From Phaeospirillum sp. (GTDB lineage Bacteria; Pseudomonadota; Alphaproteobacteria; Rhodospirillales; Magnetospirillaceae), in assembly GCA_030651575.1 (NCBI GenBank), contig JAUSFB010000027.1, positions 62,001 through 126,000 on the forward strand: a stretch of DNA of 64,000 nucleotides, given 5' to 3'. Each line of letters opens with the position of its first letter. Position 1 is the stretch's first letter. The notes under the pieces were generated by a model. That model searched no databases, was not told the DNA's origin, and worked only from the letters and a program-made list of their open reading frames with translations. Both the position numbers and the translations under genes were made by a program. Of this stretch, positions 34,298-43,136 are shown one piece after another.

Positions 34298-34711
34298 ATG
34301 GCGTGGGTGGAATGGAGCGAGTCCTTCAGGGTCGGCAATACCCTGCTGGATTCCGATCATCGCATTATCTTCGATCTTCTGGATCAATTGCACGACGCCA
34401 TGGAAACCGGCCAAAGCCGGGATGTGATTGGAAGTGTGGTCTCTGTGCTGGCGGAATATGTCCAGCACCACTTCCGGCGCGAAGAGGCGATCATGAGGGC
34501 CTCCGGCTTTCCCGAACTGGATCGCCACCGCGAGGAGCATCTTGACCTTGAACGGCGGGTGATCGAACTTCGCAACCGCTATCAGGCGGGAGAGCGGGGG
34601 GTTTTGGGCGAGGATGTCGTCGATTTACTGAAGAAGTGGTTGACCGGACACATCCTGGTTTCGGATAACTCGTATCGGCCATGGGTAGAGCGGGTGAACA
34701 GCGGCGAATAA
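34298..34711 (+). CDS. Bacteriohemerythrin
   Basis: A 137-residue single-domain hemerythrin that binds O2 at a di-iron site. The ligand pattern is present: LLDSDHRIIFDLLDQLH (His), HHFRREEAIM (His and Glu), HREEHLDLE (two His) and HILVSDNSY (His and Asp). The ATG at 34298 follows a purine-rich GGGGGTGGGA; an upstream GTG would add four residues. It is a soluble stand-alone domain, as is frequent in magnetotactic and other microaerophilic spirilla. It precedes cheZ by 38 bases on the same strand, which suggests a shared transcript and a link to aerotaxis; that link is inference. Confidence 0.92.
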   Translation: MAWVEWSESFRVGNTLLDSDHRIIFDLLDQLHDAMETGQSRDVIGSVVSVLAEYVQHHFRREEAIMRASGFPELDRHREEHLDLERRVIELRNRYQAGERGVLGEDVVDLLKKWLTGHILVSDNSYRPWVERVNSGE

Positions 34712-34749
34712 AAGCCATCGGAGATGGCGGAAAGGGGCGGCATCTAATC

Positions 34750-35472
34750 ATGACTACCGAACGCAAGCTGTTCACTGCTGAAATCAAACGCCTTCAGGAA
34801 CGGGGCGGGGCGGCCCCGAACGCCTCCAATGCCGAAGTGCTGAAGGCGATCAGCGATCTGCGGGCCGATCTGCGGCATCTGGTTGCCGGAGGAGAGTCGC
34901 CGCCGCCGGTCAGCGTGCCGGTCGAAGAGGCGCAGGCCTCCAAGATGGCCGAGGTGTCCATGCTCAAGACCGAGCTGCGGGCGCTGGCGGTCTGCATCGA
35001 GCACACCAAGGCCGAAATCGCCGCCCTGAAGCCTCGGGAAGCGGATGACGACCGCCTGATCGCCGTGACCTTCGAACTGGACGCCATCGTCTCGTCCACC
35101 GAACGCGCCACCGAACAGATTCTGGAGGCCTCGGAAAAGATTGAGGCCATCGGCAAGGAAATCCAGGCCCACGCCGCCGACGGCTATATCAGCCGTCTGG
35201 TCGAAGATATCGGCGACACCATCGGCACGATCTTCGAGGCCTGCAACTTCCAAGATATTACCGGCCAGCGGATCACCAAGGTCGTCAAGACCTTGAAATA
35301 TGTCGAGGACCGCATCAACGCCATGATCGAAATCTGGGGCTCGGAGAACATCGCCGATGTCTCGCCCAAGATTTTCGAGGAACATCGCGACGACGACTCC
35401 AAGCTTCTCAACGGACCGCAGCTGGAAAACAAGGGGATTTCCCAAGCCGAAATCGACAACCTGTTCGGCTGA
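34750..35472 (+). CDS. cheZ: Chemotaxis phosphatase CheZ
   Basis: CheZ dephosphorylates CheY-P at the flagellar motor. This 240-residue helical protein has the catalytic motif QDITGQ at residues 168-173 (Gln173 being the catalytic residue), inside EACNFQDITGQRITKVVKTLKYVEDRINAMI. The C-terminal CheY-binding peptide ISQAEIDNLFG is preceded by a flexible linker. I start at the ATG 34750, where homology begins; the frame is open further upstream into the hemerythrin 3' end. Many alphaproteobacteria lack CheZ, so its presence is informative. Other che genes are not in the window. Confidence 0.93.
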   Translation: MTTERKLFTAEIKRLQERGGAAPNASNAEVLKAISDLRADLRHLVAGGESPPPVSVPVEEAQASKMAEVSMLKTELRALAVCIEHTKAEIAALKPREADDDRLIAVTFELDAIVSSTERATEQILEASEKIEAIGKEIQAHAADGYISRLVEDIGDTIGTIFEACNFQDITGQRITKVVKTLKYVEDRINAMIEIWGSENIADVSPKIFEEHRDDDSKLLNGPQLENKGISQAEIDNLFG

Positions 35473-35484
35473 TCAGGACCAACC

Positions 35485-35518
35485 AAGTAAAGATCAGGTA
35501 TCGACACGATCTTTACTT
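35485..35518 (+). other. Perfect 11-base inverted repeat after cheZ
   Basis: AAGTAAAGATC (35485-35495) and GATCTTTACTT (35508-35518) around a 12-base loop. It is AT-rich, immediately precedes the GC-rich terminator, and could itself act as a 3' stabiliser or a protein site. Confidence 0.6.
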
Positions 35519-35532
35519 GCCAACACTCCGCC

Positions 35533-35566
35533 AAGGCCCCCGCATGTCGGGGGCCTTGTGCATTTT
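35533..35566 (+). terminator. Rho-independent terminator of cheZ
   Basis: A perfect ten-base stem AAGGCCCCCG/CGGGGGCCTT (35533-35557, five-base loop) is followed by GTGCATTTT. It insulates rnpB from cheZ. Confidence 0.8.
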
Positions 35567-35576
35567 GCCGATGGGC

Positions 35577-35605
35577 TTGACGCGGCTCCCGTTCCGGGGG
35601 CAAAG
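35577..35605 (+). promoter_or_regulatory. rnpB promoter
   Basis: TTGACG (35577-35582), a 17-base spacer, then GCAAAG (35600-35605). The predicted 5' end of the RNase P RNA at 35613 lies seven bases after the -10. The -35 is good; the -10 is poor, as at some stringently controlled promoters. Confidence 0.5.
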
Positions 35606-35612
35606 TCCCTGC

Positions 35613-36026
<414 letters not shown>

Positions 36027-36377
36027 ATTCTTAAATTATCCCTCAGTCGACCGGGCGGCCACATCCGTGGCCCTTGGCTTTCGCGCCACGGGGCGCGTCC
36101 CGCGACATATAGGTCGCTCGGATCTAGGGGCCGGCCCTTGGCCGCAACTCCGAGCCAAGGGCTCGTCGAGCCTATTCTCAACCAAAACGCGGACATCCGC
36201 GCCCATCGCCGGTGTTCTTGGTATGCCCCAAGACCTTCGGCAGGGGCGCATTTTCATGCAAAATCGAAAGATCACAGCGAATCAACGGATTGCATCGGTT
36301 TCCTCTAGTACTTTAATAAAAACTGTACGGAATTGCAGAACAGCGTCCGGTTCCCATTGTTTTACTATGCGAATCCA
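36027..36377. other. Intergenic stretch with five palindromes, no gene seen
   Basis: No convincing ORF, tRNA or known RNA. It holds perfect inverted repeats at 36057-36072 (GGCCAC/GTGGCC), 36082-36097 (CGCGCC/GGCGCG), 36134-36162 (GCCCTTGGC/GCCAAGGGC), 36188-36201 (CGCGGA/TCCGCG) and 36216-36233 (TCTTGG/CCAAGA). The second half (36240-36377) is AT-richer and leads into the dcw promoter. A weak TTGCAT-17-TTAATA pair is at 36290-36318. Confidence 0.55.
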
Positions 36378-36406
36378 TTGACTCCCATGTTTTCCCATGA
36401 TATCCC
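36378..36406 (+). promoter_or_regulatory. Candidate mraZ/dcw promoter
   Basis: TTGACT (36378-36383, five of six matches to consensus) and TATCCC (36401-36406) with a 17-base spacer, about 85 bases before mraZ. The spacer and -10 are covered by the MraZ-type repeats, as expected for a repressed promoter. Confidence 0.5.
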
Positions 36407-36418
36407 AATAGTACCCAC
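36384..36418 (-). promoter_or_regulatory. MraZ box: four TGGGN repeats at ten-base intervals
   Basis: On the plus strand CCCAT, CCCAT, CCCAA and CCCAC begin at 36384, 36394, 36404 and 36414; read on the minus strand these are TGGGN elements with five-base spacers, the published binding pattern of MraZ. A degenerate fifth copy (TCCAT) is in phase at 36374. Confidence 0.8.
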
Positions 36419-36489
36419 CGAATGATGCCCAGGGGCTATGTGCGTCGCGGTGTTGGGTCCGAACAATTTGGCAGCAGGGGTGGACGAGG

Positions 36490-36957
36490 GTGGCGCTGTT
36501 CCTTTCCACATTCGTCAATAAGGTCGACAAGAAGGGCCGGGTCTCGGTCCCCTCGACCTTTCGGGCTGCCTTGTCCGGACAGGCCTTCCAGGGAATCGTC
36601 GCCTACCGTTCGTTCACCGGCGCCTGCATCGAAGGGTGCGGCATGGACTTCATGGAGCGCCTGTCCGATGGCGCCCAAAGCCTCGACGCCTTCAGCCCCG
36701 AACAGGAGAACCTCTCCGCCCTGATTTTTGCCGACGCCCGCCAGCTGCCCTGGGATCCCGAGGGCCGCATCGTCCTGCCCGAGGACGTCTTGGCCCATGC
36801 CGGCATCGCCGAGACGGTGGCCTTCGTCGGCAAGGGCCAGACCTTCCAGATCTGGCAGCCCGACACCTATAAGGTGGTCGAGGCCGAGATCCGCGCCCGC
36901 GCCCTGCAATCCCGTCCGACCTTGCCGCTGCGTCCCAAACCCCCGGCGGGGGTTTGA
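36490..36957 (+). CDS. mraZ: Transcriptional regulator MraZ
   Basis: MraZ is the ring-forming DNA-binding protein that opens the dcw cluster and represses its promoter. The 155 residues contain two AbrB-like swapped-hairpin domains, each with the loop motif: NKVDKKGRVSVPSTFR (about residues 10-25) and PWDPEGRIVLPEDVLAHAGI (about 88-107). It starts with GTG at 36490 with GA-rich sequence upstream. The four-copy TGGGN box lies 70-105 bases upstream, so autoregulation is very likely. rsmH follows four bases after the stop. Confidence 0.94.
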   Translation: MALFLSTFVNKVDKKGRVSVPSTFRAALSGQAFQGIVAYRSFTGACIEGCGMDFMERLSDGAQSLDAFSPEQENLSALIFADARQLPWDPEGRIVLPEDVLAHAGIAETVAFVGKGQTFQIWQPDTYKVVEAEIRARALQSRPTLPLRPKPPAGV

Positions 36958-36961
36958 CGCC

Positions 36962-37930
36962 ATGACCTCCTCTCCCCACATCCCGGTCCTGCTGGCCGAA
37001 GTGCTGGAGGCCCTGGCGCCGCGCGCCGGCGGCGTCTATGTGGACGGAACCTTTGGGGCCGGCGGCTACACCACGGCAATGCTCGACGCCGCCGATTGCT
37101 CGGTCGTCGCCATCGACCGCGACCCCAGCGCCGTGGCGCGGGGCCGTGCGCTGGAAGCGGCGCGGCCCGGCCGCTTCACCATGATCGAAGGCCGCTTCGG
37201 CGAGATGGACGCGCTGCTGCTAGCCCATGGGATCGAGCGGGTGGACGGCATCGCGCTGGATATCGGCGTGTCGTCCATGCAGATCGACGAGGCCGCGCGC
37301 GGCTTTTCCTTCTCCAAGGACGGCCCGCTGGACATGCGCATGGAGCAGGCGGGCGCCAGCGCCGCCGACATGGTCAACCGCACCGAGGAAGAGGCGCTGG
37401 CCGACATCATCTATCGCTATGGCGAAGAACGGCTGTCGCGCCGGATCGCCAAGGCCATCGTCATGGCCCGCAAGGACAAGCCGTTCGAGCGCACCTACGA
37501 GTTGGCCTCCGTGGTCCGCCGGGTGGTGCCCAAGCATGCCGACGGCATCGACCCGGCGACCCGGACCTTCCAGGCCCTGCGCATCGCCGTCAACGACGAG
37601 CTGGGCGAGTTGGAGCGCGGCCTGATCGCCGCCGAACAGATGTTGGCTCCCGCCGGCCGTCTGGCGGTGGTGACCTTTCATTCGCTGGAAGACCGGGTGG
37701 TCAAGGGCTTCCTCAAGAGCCGCAGCGGCGAGGAGGCCCAGCCGTCGCGCCATCTGCCGGCCGCCATCAGCGGTCCCGCCCCCAGCTTCAGCCAGTTGCA
37801 TCGCCGCGCCGTCAAGGCCGGCGAGGACGAGACCCGGCGCAACCCACGCTCGCGCTCGGCCAAGCTGCGCGCCGCTATCCGGACCGAGGCGGCGCCCTGG
37901 CCTTCCTCCGGCCGCGGGAGGCGCTCATGA
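36962..37930 (+). CDS. rsmH: 16S rRNA (cytosine-1402-N4)-methyltransferase RsmH
   Basis: Methylates N4 of C1402 in 16S rRNA (formerly MraW). SAM-binding motif I is VDGTFGAGGYTTAML, followed by VVAIDRDPSA. The family motifs DGIALDIGVSSMQIDEAARGFSFSKDGPLDMRM and VVTFHSLEDRVVK are intact. The N-terminus HIPVLLAEVLEAL sets the ATG at 36962; the frame is open upstream through mraZ. It has 322 residues. Its TGA overlaps the ftsL ATG. Confidence 0.96.
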   Translation: MTSSPHIPVLLAEVLEALAPRAGGVYVDGTFGAGGYTTAMLDAADCSVVAIDRDPSAVARGRALEAARPGRFTMIEGRFGEMDALLLAHGIERVDGIALDIGVSSMQIDEAARGFSFSKDGPLDMRMEQAGASAADMVNRTEEEALADIIYRYGEERLSRRIAKAIVMARKDKPFERTYELASVVRRVVPKHADGIDPATRTFQALRIAVNDELGELERGLIAAEQMLAPAGRLAVVTFHSLEDRVVKGFLKSRSGEEAQPSRHLPAAISGPAPSFSQLHRRAVKAGEDETRRNPRSRSAKLRAAIRTEAAPWPSSGRGRRS

Positions 37931-38541
37931 TCCGCGGAATTTTCGGCACCATCTTGTGGGGCTGCGTCGCCGCCTGCATCGGGGTCGGACTGTTCTTCAT
38001 CAAGCACGAGGTCAAGGACCAGGAACGCCACCTGACCTCCCTGAACACCGAGATCCAGCGCAACCAGGAGACCATCCACGTCCTGCGGGCGGAGTGGAGC
38101 TATCTCAACGATCCGGCCCGGCTGCGGGCGCTGTCGGAAAAGCATCTCGGCATGCATCCGGTGATGCCGACCCAGGTCGCGACCCTGGACAGCGTGCTGC
38201 GCAACGGCCTGCCGACCGGCGCCATGCTAGCCTCGGCTGCGCCGATCCGGCCCTCGGCCCAGGCCGTCATCCAGACGCCGTCACCCATGGCGCGGGTGGC
38301 GGAACCGGCCCCCCGGCAGCAGATCAAGCTGGTCGACAGCCAGTCCCGGCCGCGCCCGATCGATATGGGCAAGCCGGCGGCTCCCAAGCCGCAGCCGTCC
38401 AAGCCGGGCGGCGTCACCCTGGCCAACTCGGCGCCGCCGCCGACTCCGGTGGTCTCGGCGGCCACCACGCCGGCTCGCGGCGGCAAGATCATCATCGTTC
38501 AATCGCCGGCCCTGGCCCAAAGTGATGGGGAGGGCCGGTAA
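37927..38541 (+). CDS. ftsL: Cell division protein FtsL
   Basis: A small bitopic protein of the FtsQLB divisome complex. A single transmembrane segment (about residues 5-24, IFGTILWGCVAACIGVGLFFIK) is followed by a leucine-zipper-like coiled coil (HEVKDQERHLTSLNTEIQRNQETIHVLRAEWSYLNDPARL). The short motif ALSEKHLGMHPVMPTQVATLDSVL is typical of alphaproteobacterial FtsL. The remaining ~100 residues are a Pro/Ala-rich periplasmic tail with low complexity. The position between rsmH and ftsI confirms the call. It has 204 residues, longer than E. coli FtsL because of the tail. Confidence 0.9.
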   Translation: MIRGIFGTILWGCVAACIGVGLFFIKHEVKDQERHLTSLNTEIQRNQETIHVLRAEWSYLNDPARLRALSEKHLGMHPVMPTQVATLDSVLRNGLPTGAMLASAAPIRPSAQAVIQTPSPMARVAEPAPRQQIKLVDSQSRPRPIDMGKPAAPKPQPSKPGGVTLANSAPPPTPVVSAATTPARGGKIIIVQSPALAQSDGEGR

Positions 38542-38543
38542 TC

Positions 38544-40304
38544 ATGTTTTCCGCCAAGCCCCGCCGCCCCGGCTTTCATGCCGGCGACGACCTTCAGGCC
38601 GGAGCCGCGCTGCGCCTGGACGGCGTGCGGATGCAGGCGTTGGAGACCGGCCGTTCGCGCCTGATCGCCACCGCGCTGATCTTCCTGATCGCCTTCGGCG
38701 TCCTGGGGCTGCGCATGGTTGACGTCTCGGTGCTCGACCGCAATCCGGCCCGACCCGGCATCGCTCCCCAGGCCCGTGTGGATGGGTTGGAGATGGAGCG
38801 GGCCGACATCGCCGACCGCAGCGGCGTGCTGCTGGCCTCGTCGCTGCCCACCGTGTCGCTGCACGCCCGCCCCGAGGACCTCAAGGCCGCCAAGGTCGAT
38901 GTGGAGGCCGCCGCCGCCAAGCTGGTCGCGGTGTTGCCCGATCTCGACCTGGAAGAGACCATCGGGCACCTGTCCTCGACCCGCCAGTTCGTCTACCTGA
39001 AGCGCAATCTGACGCCGCGCCAGCAATACGACGTCAACGGTCTCGGCATTCCGGGCCTGCTGTTCGAGAAGGGCGAGCGCCGCGTCTACCCCCACGGCAG
39101 CCTGTTGTCCCATGTGGTCGGCATGACCGATGTGGACAACAAGGGTATCGCCGGCATCGAAAAGCGATTCGAGAACGCCCTGAAGGAAAGCCGCGAGCCG
39201 CTGGGTCTGTCCATCGACATCCGGGTTCAGACCATCTTGCGCAACGAGCTGGCTCGCTCGGTGGACGAGTTCTCGGCGGTCGGCGGCACCGGCATGGTGA
39301 TGGATGTGCGCACCGGCGAGTTGGTCGCCATGGTCAGCCTGCCCGACTTCGACCCCAACGACCCGCCGCCGGTCACCGATCCCTCCATGTTCAACCGCGC
39401 CACCAAGGGCGCCTACGAGATGGGCAGCACCTTCAAGCTGTTCAACACCGCCATGGCGCTGGACTCCGGGCGGATCAACATGAATTCCAGCTTCGACGCC
39501 TCCAAGCCGCTGGTCTTCGCCAGCCACACCATCCATGACGATCACGCGCTGAACCGCTGGCTGACCGTGCCGGAGATCCTGGTTCATTCGTCCAATATCG
39601 GGTCGGCGCGCATGGCGCTCGACATCGGCACCGAGGGACAGCGCGCCTTCATGTCGCGCATCGGTATGCTGTCGCCGTCCGCGGTGGAACTGCCGGAAGT
39701 GGGCGCGCCGCTGGTCCCCAATCCCTGGCGCGAGATCAGCACCGTGACCATCGCCTTCGGCCATGGCCTGTCGGTGACGCCGCTGCAACTGCTGGCCGGC
39801 GTCGCCACCCTGGTCAATGGTGGCGAGTACCATCCGCCGACCTTGCTGGCGCGCGCTCCCGACGATCCGACTCCCGGCATGCGGATCATCAAGGCGAAAA
39901 CCTCCGAGCAGATGCGCACCCTGATGCGCATGGTGGTCACCGAGGGCACCGGCCGCAAGGCCGACGTGGCCGGCTACGAGGTCGGCGGCAAGACCGGTAC
40001 CGCCGAAAAGGCGGGGCATGGCGGCTATCGCAAAAAGGCGGTGCTGTCCTCCTTCGTCGCCGCCTTTCCCATGGATAACCCGCGCTACGCCATCCTGATC
40101 ATGATCGACGAGCCGCAGGGCACCAGGGAAACCCACGGATTCATCACGGCCGGCTGGACGGCGGCGCCCGCCGTCAGCCGGGTGATCGCCCAGATCGCCC
40201 CCTTGATGGGGCTGATGCCAAAGACCATGACGGCGCCTATGCCCCTGGCGGGGCCAAAGCCCGTCTCCAACAGGGGGAGCAGGGAAGTTGCGGCGGTTGA
40301 CTGA
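38544..40304 (+). CDS. ftsI: Peptidoglycan transpeptidase FtsI (PBP3)
   Basis: Septal peptidoglycan cross-linking enzyme. A membrane anchor lies at about residues 40-60. The PBP dimerisation domain (RADIADRSGVLLASSLPTVSLHARPEDL) precedes the transpeptidase domain. Catalytic motifs are Ser295-T-F-Lys298, Ser349-S-Asn351 and Lys483-T-Gly485. Its 586 residues are normal. The 3' end overlaps the murE start by 17 bases. It follows ftsL by two bases. Confidence 0.96.
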   Translation: MFSAKPRRPGFHAGDDLQAGAALRLDGVRMQALETGRSRLIATALIFLIAFGVLGLRMVDVSVLDRNPARPGIAPQARVDGLEMERADIADRSGVLLASSLPTVSLHARPEDLKAAKVDVEAAAAKLVAVLPDLDLEETIGHLSSTRQFVYLKRNLTPRQQYDVNGLGIPGLLFEKGERRVYPHGSLLSHVVGMTDVDNKGIAGIEKRFENALKESREPLGLSIDIRVQTILRNELARSVDEFSAVGGTGMVMDVRTGELVAMVSLPDFDPNDPPPVTDPSMFNRATKGAYEMGSTFKLFNTAMALDSGRINMNSSFDASKPLVFASHTIHDDHALNRWLTVPEILVHSSNIGSARMALDIGTEGQRAFMSRIGMLSPSAVELPEVGAPLVPNPWREISTVTIAFGHGLSVTPLQLLAGVATLVNGGEYHPPTLLARAPDDPTPGMRIIKAKTSEQMRTLMRMVVTEGTGRKADVAGYEVGGKTGTAEKAGHGGYRKKAVLSSFVAAFPMDNPRYAILIMIDEPQGTRETHGFITAGWTAAPAVSRVIAQIAPLMGLMPKTMTAPMPLAGPKPVSNRGSREVAAVD

Positions 40305-41742
40305 GCTTTTTGGGGGCGCTCTTGCCATGGACGTGGAAATCGCCGGTCTGACCGCCGATTCCCGTGCGGTCGGGCGCGGCTTCCTGTTCGCCGCCCTGGT
40401 GGGAACCAAGGCCGATGGCGGCGCGTTCGTGCCCGCCGCCATCGCCAACGGAGCCGTCGCCATCCTCGCCGCCGAAGGCTCCCGCTTCGACCTGCCCGAA
40501 GACGTGGCGCTGATCACCGACCCTAATCCGCGCCGCCGCCTCGCCCTGATGGCCGCCGCCTTCCATGGCCGCCAGCCCGAAACCATGGTGGCGGTCACCG
40601 GCACCAACGGCAAAACCTCGACCGCCATGTTCTACCGCCGGATCATGGAGCTGTTGGGCGTCAAGGCCGCCGCCATCGGCACCCTGGGCATCATCGCCGA
40701 GGGCTGGGACAATACCGGCGGCCTGACCACCCCCGATCCCTCCGCCCTGCACGCCGACCTCGCCCGGCTGGCGGCGTTCGGCGTCACCCATGCCTGCATG
40801 GAGGCTTCCAGCCACGGCCTCGACCAGTACCGCCTGGACGGCGTCCGGCTGAAGGCGGCGGCGTTCACCAACCTGACCCGCGACCATCTTGACTATCACG
40901 GCGACATGGACGGCTATGGCGGGGCCAAGCTGCGGCTGTTCACCGAGCTGCTGCCCCAAGACGGAATCGCCGTCATCAACATGGACAGCGAAGCCGCGCC
41001 ACGCTTTGCCGAAGCCTGCGCCAAGCGCGGCGTCCAGGTGATCGGCTATGGCGGGACCGGGACCGAACTGCGGCTGATCGAGGCCCGCGCCGTGCCCGCC
41101 GGCCAGGAGCTGCGGCTGGAGGCGTTCGGCCAGGCCGTCACCGTCACCCTGCCGCTGGCCGGCCTGTTCCAGGCCTACAACGCCCTGGCCGCCCTGGGTC
41201 TGGCCCTGGCCACCGGCGCCGACCGGGATCGGGCCGTGGCGGCGCTGGAATCGCTCGACGGCGTGCCCGGACGGCTGCAAAAGGTGGCCGAGCGCGCCAA
41301 CGGGGCCGCCATCTATGTGGACTACGCCCATACCCCCGACGCGCTGAAGACGGTGCTGGAGGCGCTGAAGCCCCATGCCGCCCGCCGACTGGTGGCGGTG
41401 TTCGGCTGTGGCGGCGACCGCGACCCCGGCAAGCGGCCGCAGATGGGAGCCATCGCCTGCCGGCTGGCCGACGCCATGATCGTCACCGACGACAACCCCC
41501 GCACCGAGGCCCCGGACGCGATCCGCGCCGCCGTGCTGGAGGCCTGCCGCGGCGCCATCGAGATCGCCGACCGGCGCGAGGCGATCCGCACCGCCGTCGC
41601 CGGGTTGCAACACGGCGACCTGCTGGTGATCGCCGGCAAGGGTCACGAAACCGGCCAGATCGTCGGCGACGCCGTTCACCATTTCGACGATGCCGAGGAA
41701 GCGCGCTCCGCCGTGTTGGCCGCCGATGGGAGGGTGTCATGA
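40288..41742 (+). CDS. murE: UDP-MurNAc-L-Ala-D-Glu:meso-DAP ligase MurE
   Basis: Adds the third residue to the peptidoglycan stem peptide in the cytoplasm. The ATP loop is VTGTNGKTST, and DHLDYHGDM carries the Mur ligase His/Asp segment. The DNPR motif at about residues 402-405 marks meso-diaminopimelate rather than lysine as substrate. I use the TTG at 40288, inside the end of ftsI, with GGGGGAG eight bases upstream. It gives 484 residues. Its stop overlaps the murF start. Confidence 0.95.
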   Translation: MRRLTELFGGALAMDVEIAGLTADSRAVGRGFLFAALVGTKADGGAFVPAAIANGAVAILAAEGSRFDLPEDVALITDPNPRRRLALMAAAFHGRQPETMVAVTGTNGKTSTAMFYRRIMELLGVKAAAIGTLGIIAEGWDNTGGLTTPDPSALHADLARLAAFGVTHACMEASSHGLDQYRLDGVRLKAAAFTNLTRDHLDYHGDMDGYGGAKLRLFTELLPQDGIAVINMDSEAAPRFAEACAKRGVQVIGYGGTGTELRLIEARAVPAGQELRLEAFGQAVTVTLPLAGLFQAYNALAALGLALATGADRDRAVAALESLDGVPGRLQKVAERANGAAIYVDYAHTPDALKTVLEALKPHAARRLVAVFGCGGDRDPGKRPQMGAIACRLADAMIVTDDNPRTEAPDAIRAAVLEACRGAIEIADRREAIRTAVAGLQHGDLLVIAGKGHETGQIVGDAVHHFDDAEEARSAVLAADGRVS

Positions 41743-43130
41743 CCGCTTCCATCCTGTGGACCTCGTCCGAAGCCGCCACCGCCACCGGGGGAACTCCGTC
41801 GGGCGGCATGTGGGAGGCCTCCGGCGTTTCCATCGACAGCCGCACCGTCCAGCCGGGCGACCTGTTCATCGCCCTGGCAGGCCCCAACCACGACGGTCAC
41901 GACCATGTGGCCGGCGCCCTGGCGGTGGGAGCCGCCGGCGCCCTGGTCCACCGCCTGCCGGCCGGAGTGCCCGAGGACGCGCCGCTGCTGCTGGTCAAGG
42001 ACACCATGGAAGCGTTGCAGGATCTGGGCATCGCCGCCCGCAACCGCTCCGCCGCCACCATCGTCGCCGTCACCGGCAGCGTCGGCAAGACCGGCACCAA
42101 GGAAATGCTGCGTCTGGTCTTGTCCGAACAAGGGCCGACCCATGCCAGCATCGGCAGCTTCAACAATCACTGGGGCGTACCGCTGTCGCTGGCCCGCATG
42201 CCCAGGGGCGTACGGTTCGCCGTGTTCGAGCTGGGCATGAACCATGCCGGCGAGTTGATCCCGCTGACCCGCATGGTGCGGCCGCATGTGGCGGCGATCA
42301 CCACGGTGGAAGCGGTTCATATGGAGTTCTTCGCCTCCACCGAGGCCATCGCCGACGCCAAGGCCGAAATCTTCGCCGGGCTGGAAACGGGCGGAATCGC
42401 CGTCCTGCCCCGCGACAACCGCCACTACGGCCGGCTGACAGCCGCCGCCGGGGCCGCCCGCATCCAGTCGTTCGGCAGCCATATCGACGCCACCGCCCGC
42501 CTGCTCGACTGCGGCGTCGATCCCGGCTCGACCGCCGTGTTCGCCCTGATCGACGATCAGGCGCTGTCCTATCGCATCGGCATTCCCGGCCTGCATTGGG
42601 CCATGAACTCGCTGGCGGTGCTGCTGATCGTCAAGGCGCTGGGCGGCGACGTCCTGGCCGCCGCCCATGCCCTGGCCGGCATGACCGCGCCCAAGGGACG
42701 CGGCGAGCGCCGCTCCGTCGCGGTGGCCGGCGGCAACGTCGAACTAATCGACGAAAGCTATAACGCCTCGCCGGTTTCCATGCGGGCCGCCATCGCCACC
42801 CTGGCCTCGGCCAAGCCGGCCAAGGGAGCGCGGCGCATCGCGGTGCTGGGCGACATGCGCGAATTGGGCGAGACATCGGCGGCGCTGCATCGGGGCCTCG
42901 CCGAGACCCTCGACAACTGGAACATCGATCTGGTGTTCACCGCCGGTCCGCTGATGGCCCATCTCCATCAGGCTTTGGCCGAACAGCGCCGCGGCGGCCA
43001 TGCCGGGGATTCCGAAGCCCTGGCGCCGCTGGTGCGCGCCGCGATCCGGGCCGGCGACGTGGTGATGGTCAAGGGCTCGGCGGGCAGCCGCATGGGCCGC
43101 GTGGTTCAAGCTCTGGCCGAGGGGAGCTAG
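41739..43130 (+). CDS. murF: UDP-MurNAc-tripeptide:D-Ala-D-Ala ligase MurF
   Basis: Adds D-Ala-D-Ala to complete the pentapeptide. The N-terminal domain GVSIDSRTVQPGDLFIALAGPNHDGHDHV binds the UDP-sugar. The ATP loop is AVTGSVGKTGTKEML, and FNNHWGVPLSLARMP and ELGMNHAGEL are MurF-specific. The C-terminal domain has DESYNASPVSMRAAIATL. It has 463 residues and starts four bases inside murE. Confidence 0.95.
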   Translation: MTASILWTSSEAATATGGTPSGGMWEASGVSIDSRTVQPGDLFIALAGPNHDGHDHVAGALAVGAAGALVHRLPAGVPEDAPLLLVKDTMEALQDLGIAARNRSAATIVAVTGSVGKTGTKEMLRLVLSEQGPTHASIGSFNNHWGVPLSLARMPRGVRFAVFELGMNHAGELIPLTRMVRPHVAAITTVEAVHMEFFASTEAIADAKAEIFAGLETGGIAVLPRDNRHYGRLTAAAGAARIQSFGSHIDATARLLDCGVDPGSTAVFALIDDQALSYRIGIPGLHWAMNSLAVLLIVKALGGDVLAAAHALAGMTAPKGRGERRSVAVAGGNVELIDESYNASPVSMRAAIATLASAKPAKGARRIAVLGDMRELGETSAALHRGLAETLDNWNIDLVFTAGPLMAHLHQALAEQRRGGHAGDSEALAPLVRAAIRAGDVVMVKGSAGSRMGRVVQALAEGS

Positions 43131-43136
43131 GAAGAC

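Noticed and set aside
38499-41682. Long minus-strand frames opposite ftsI and murE
   Set aside because: High-GC shadow frames without homology; ftsI and murE are certain.
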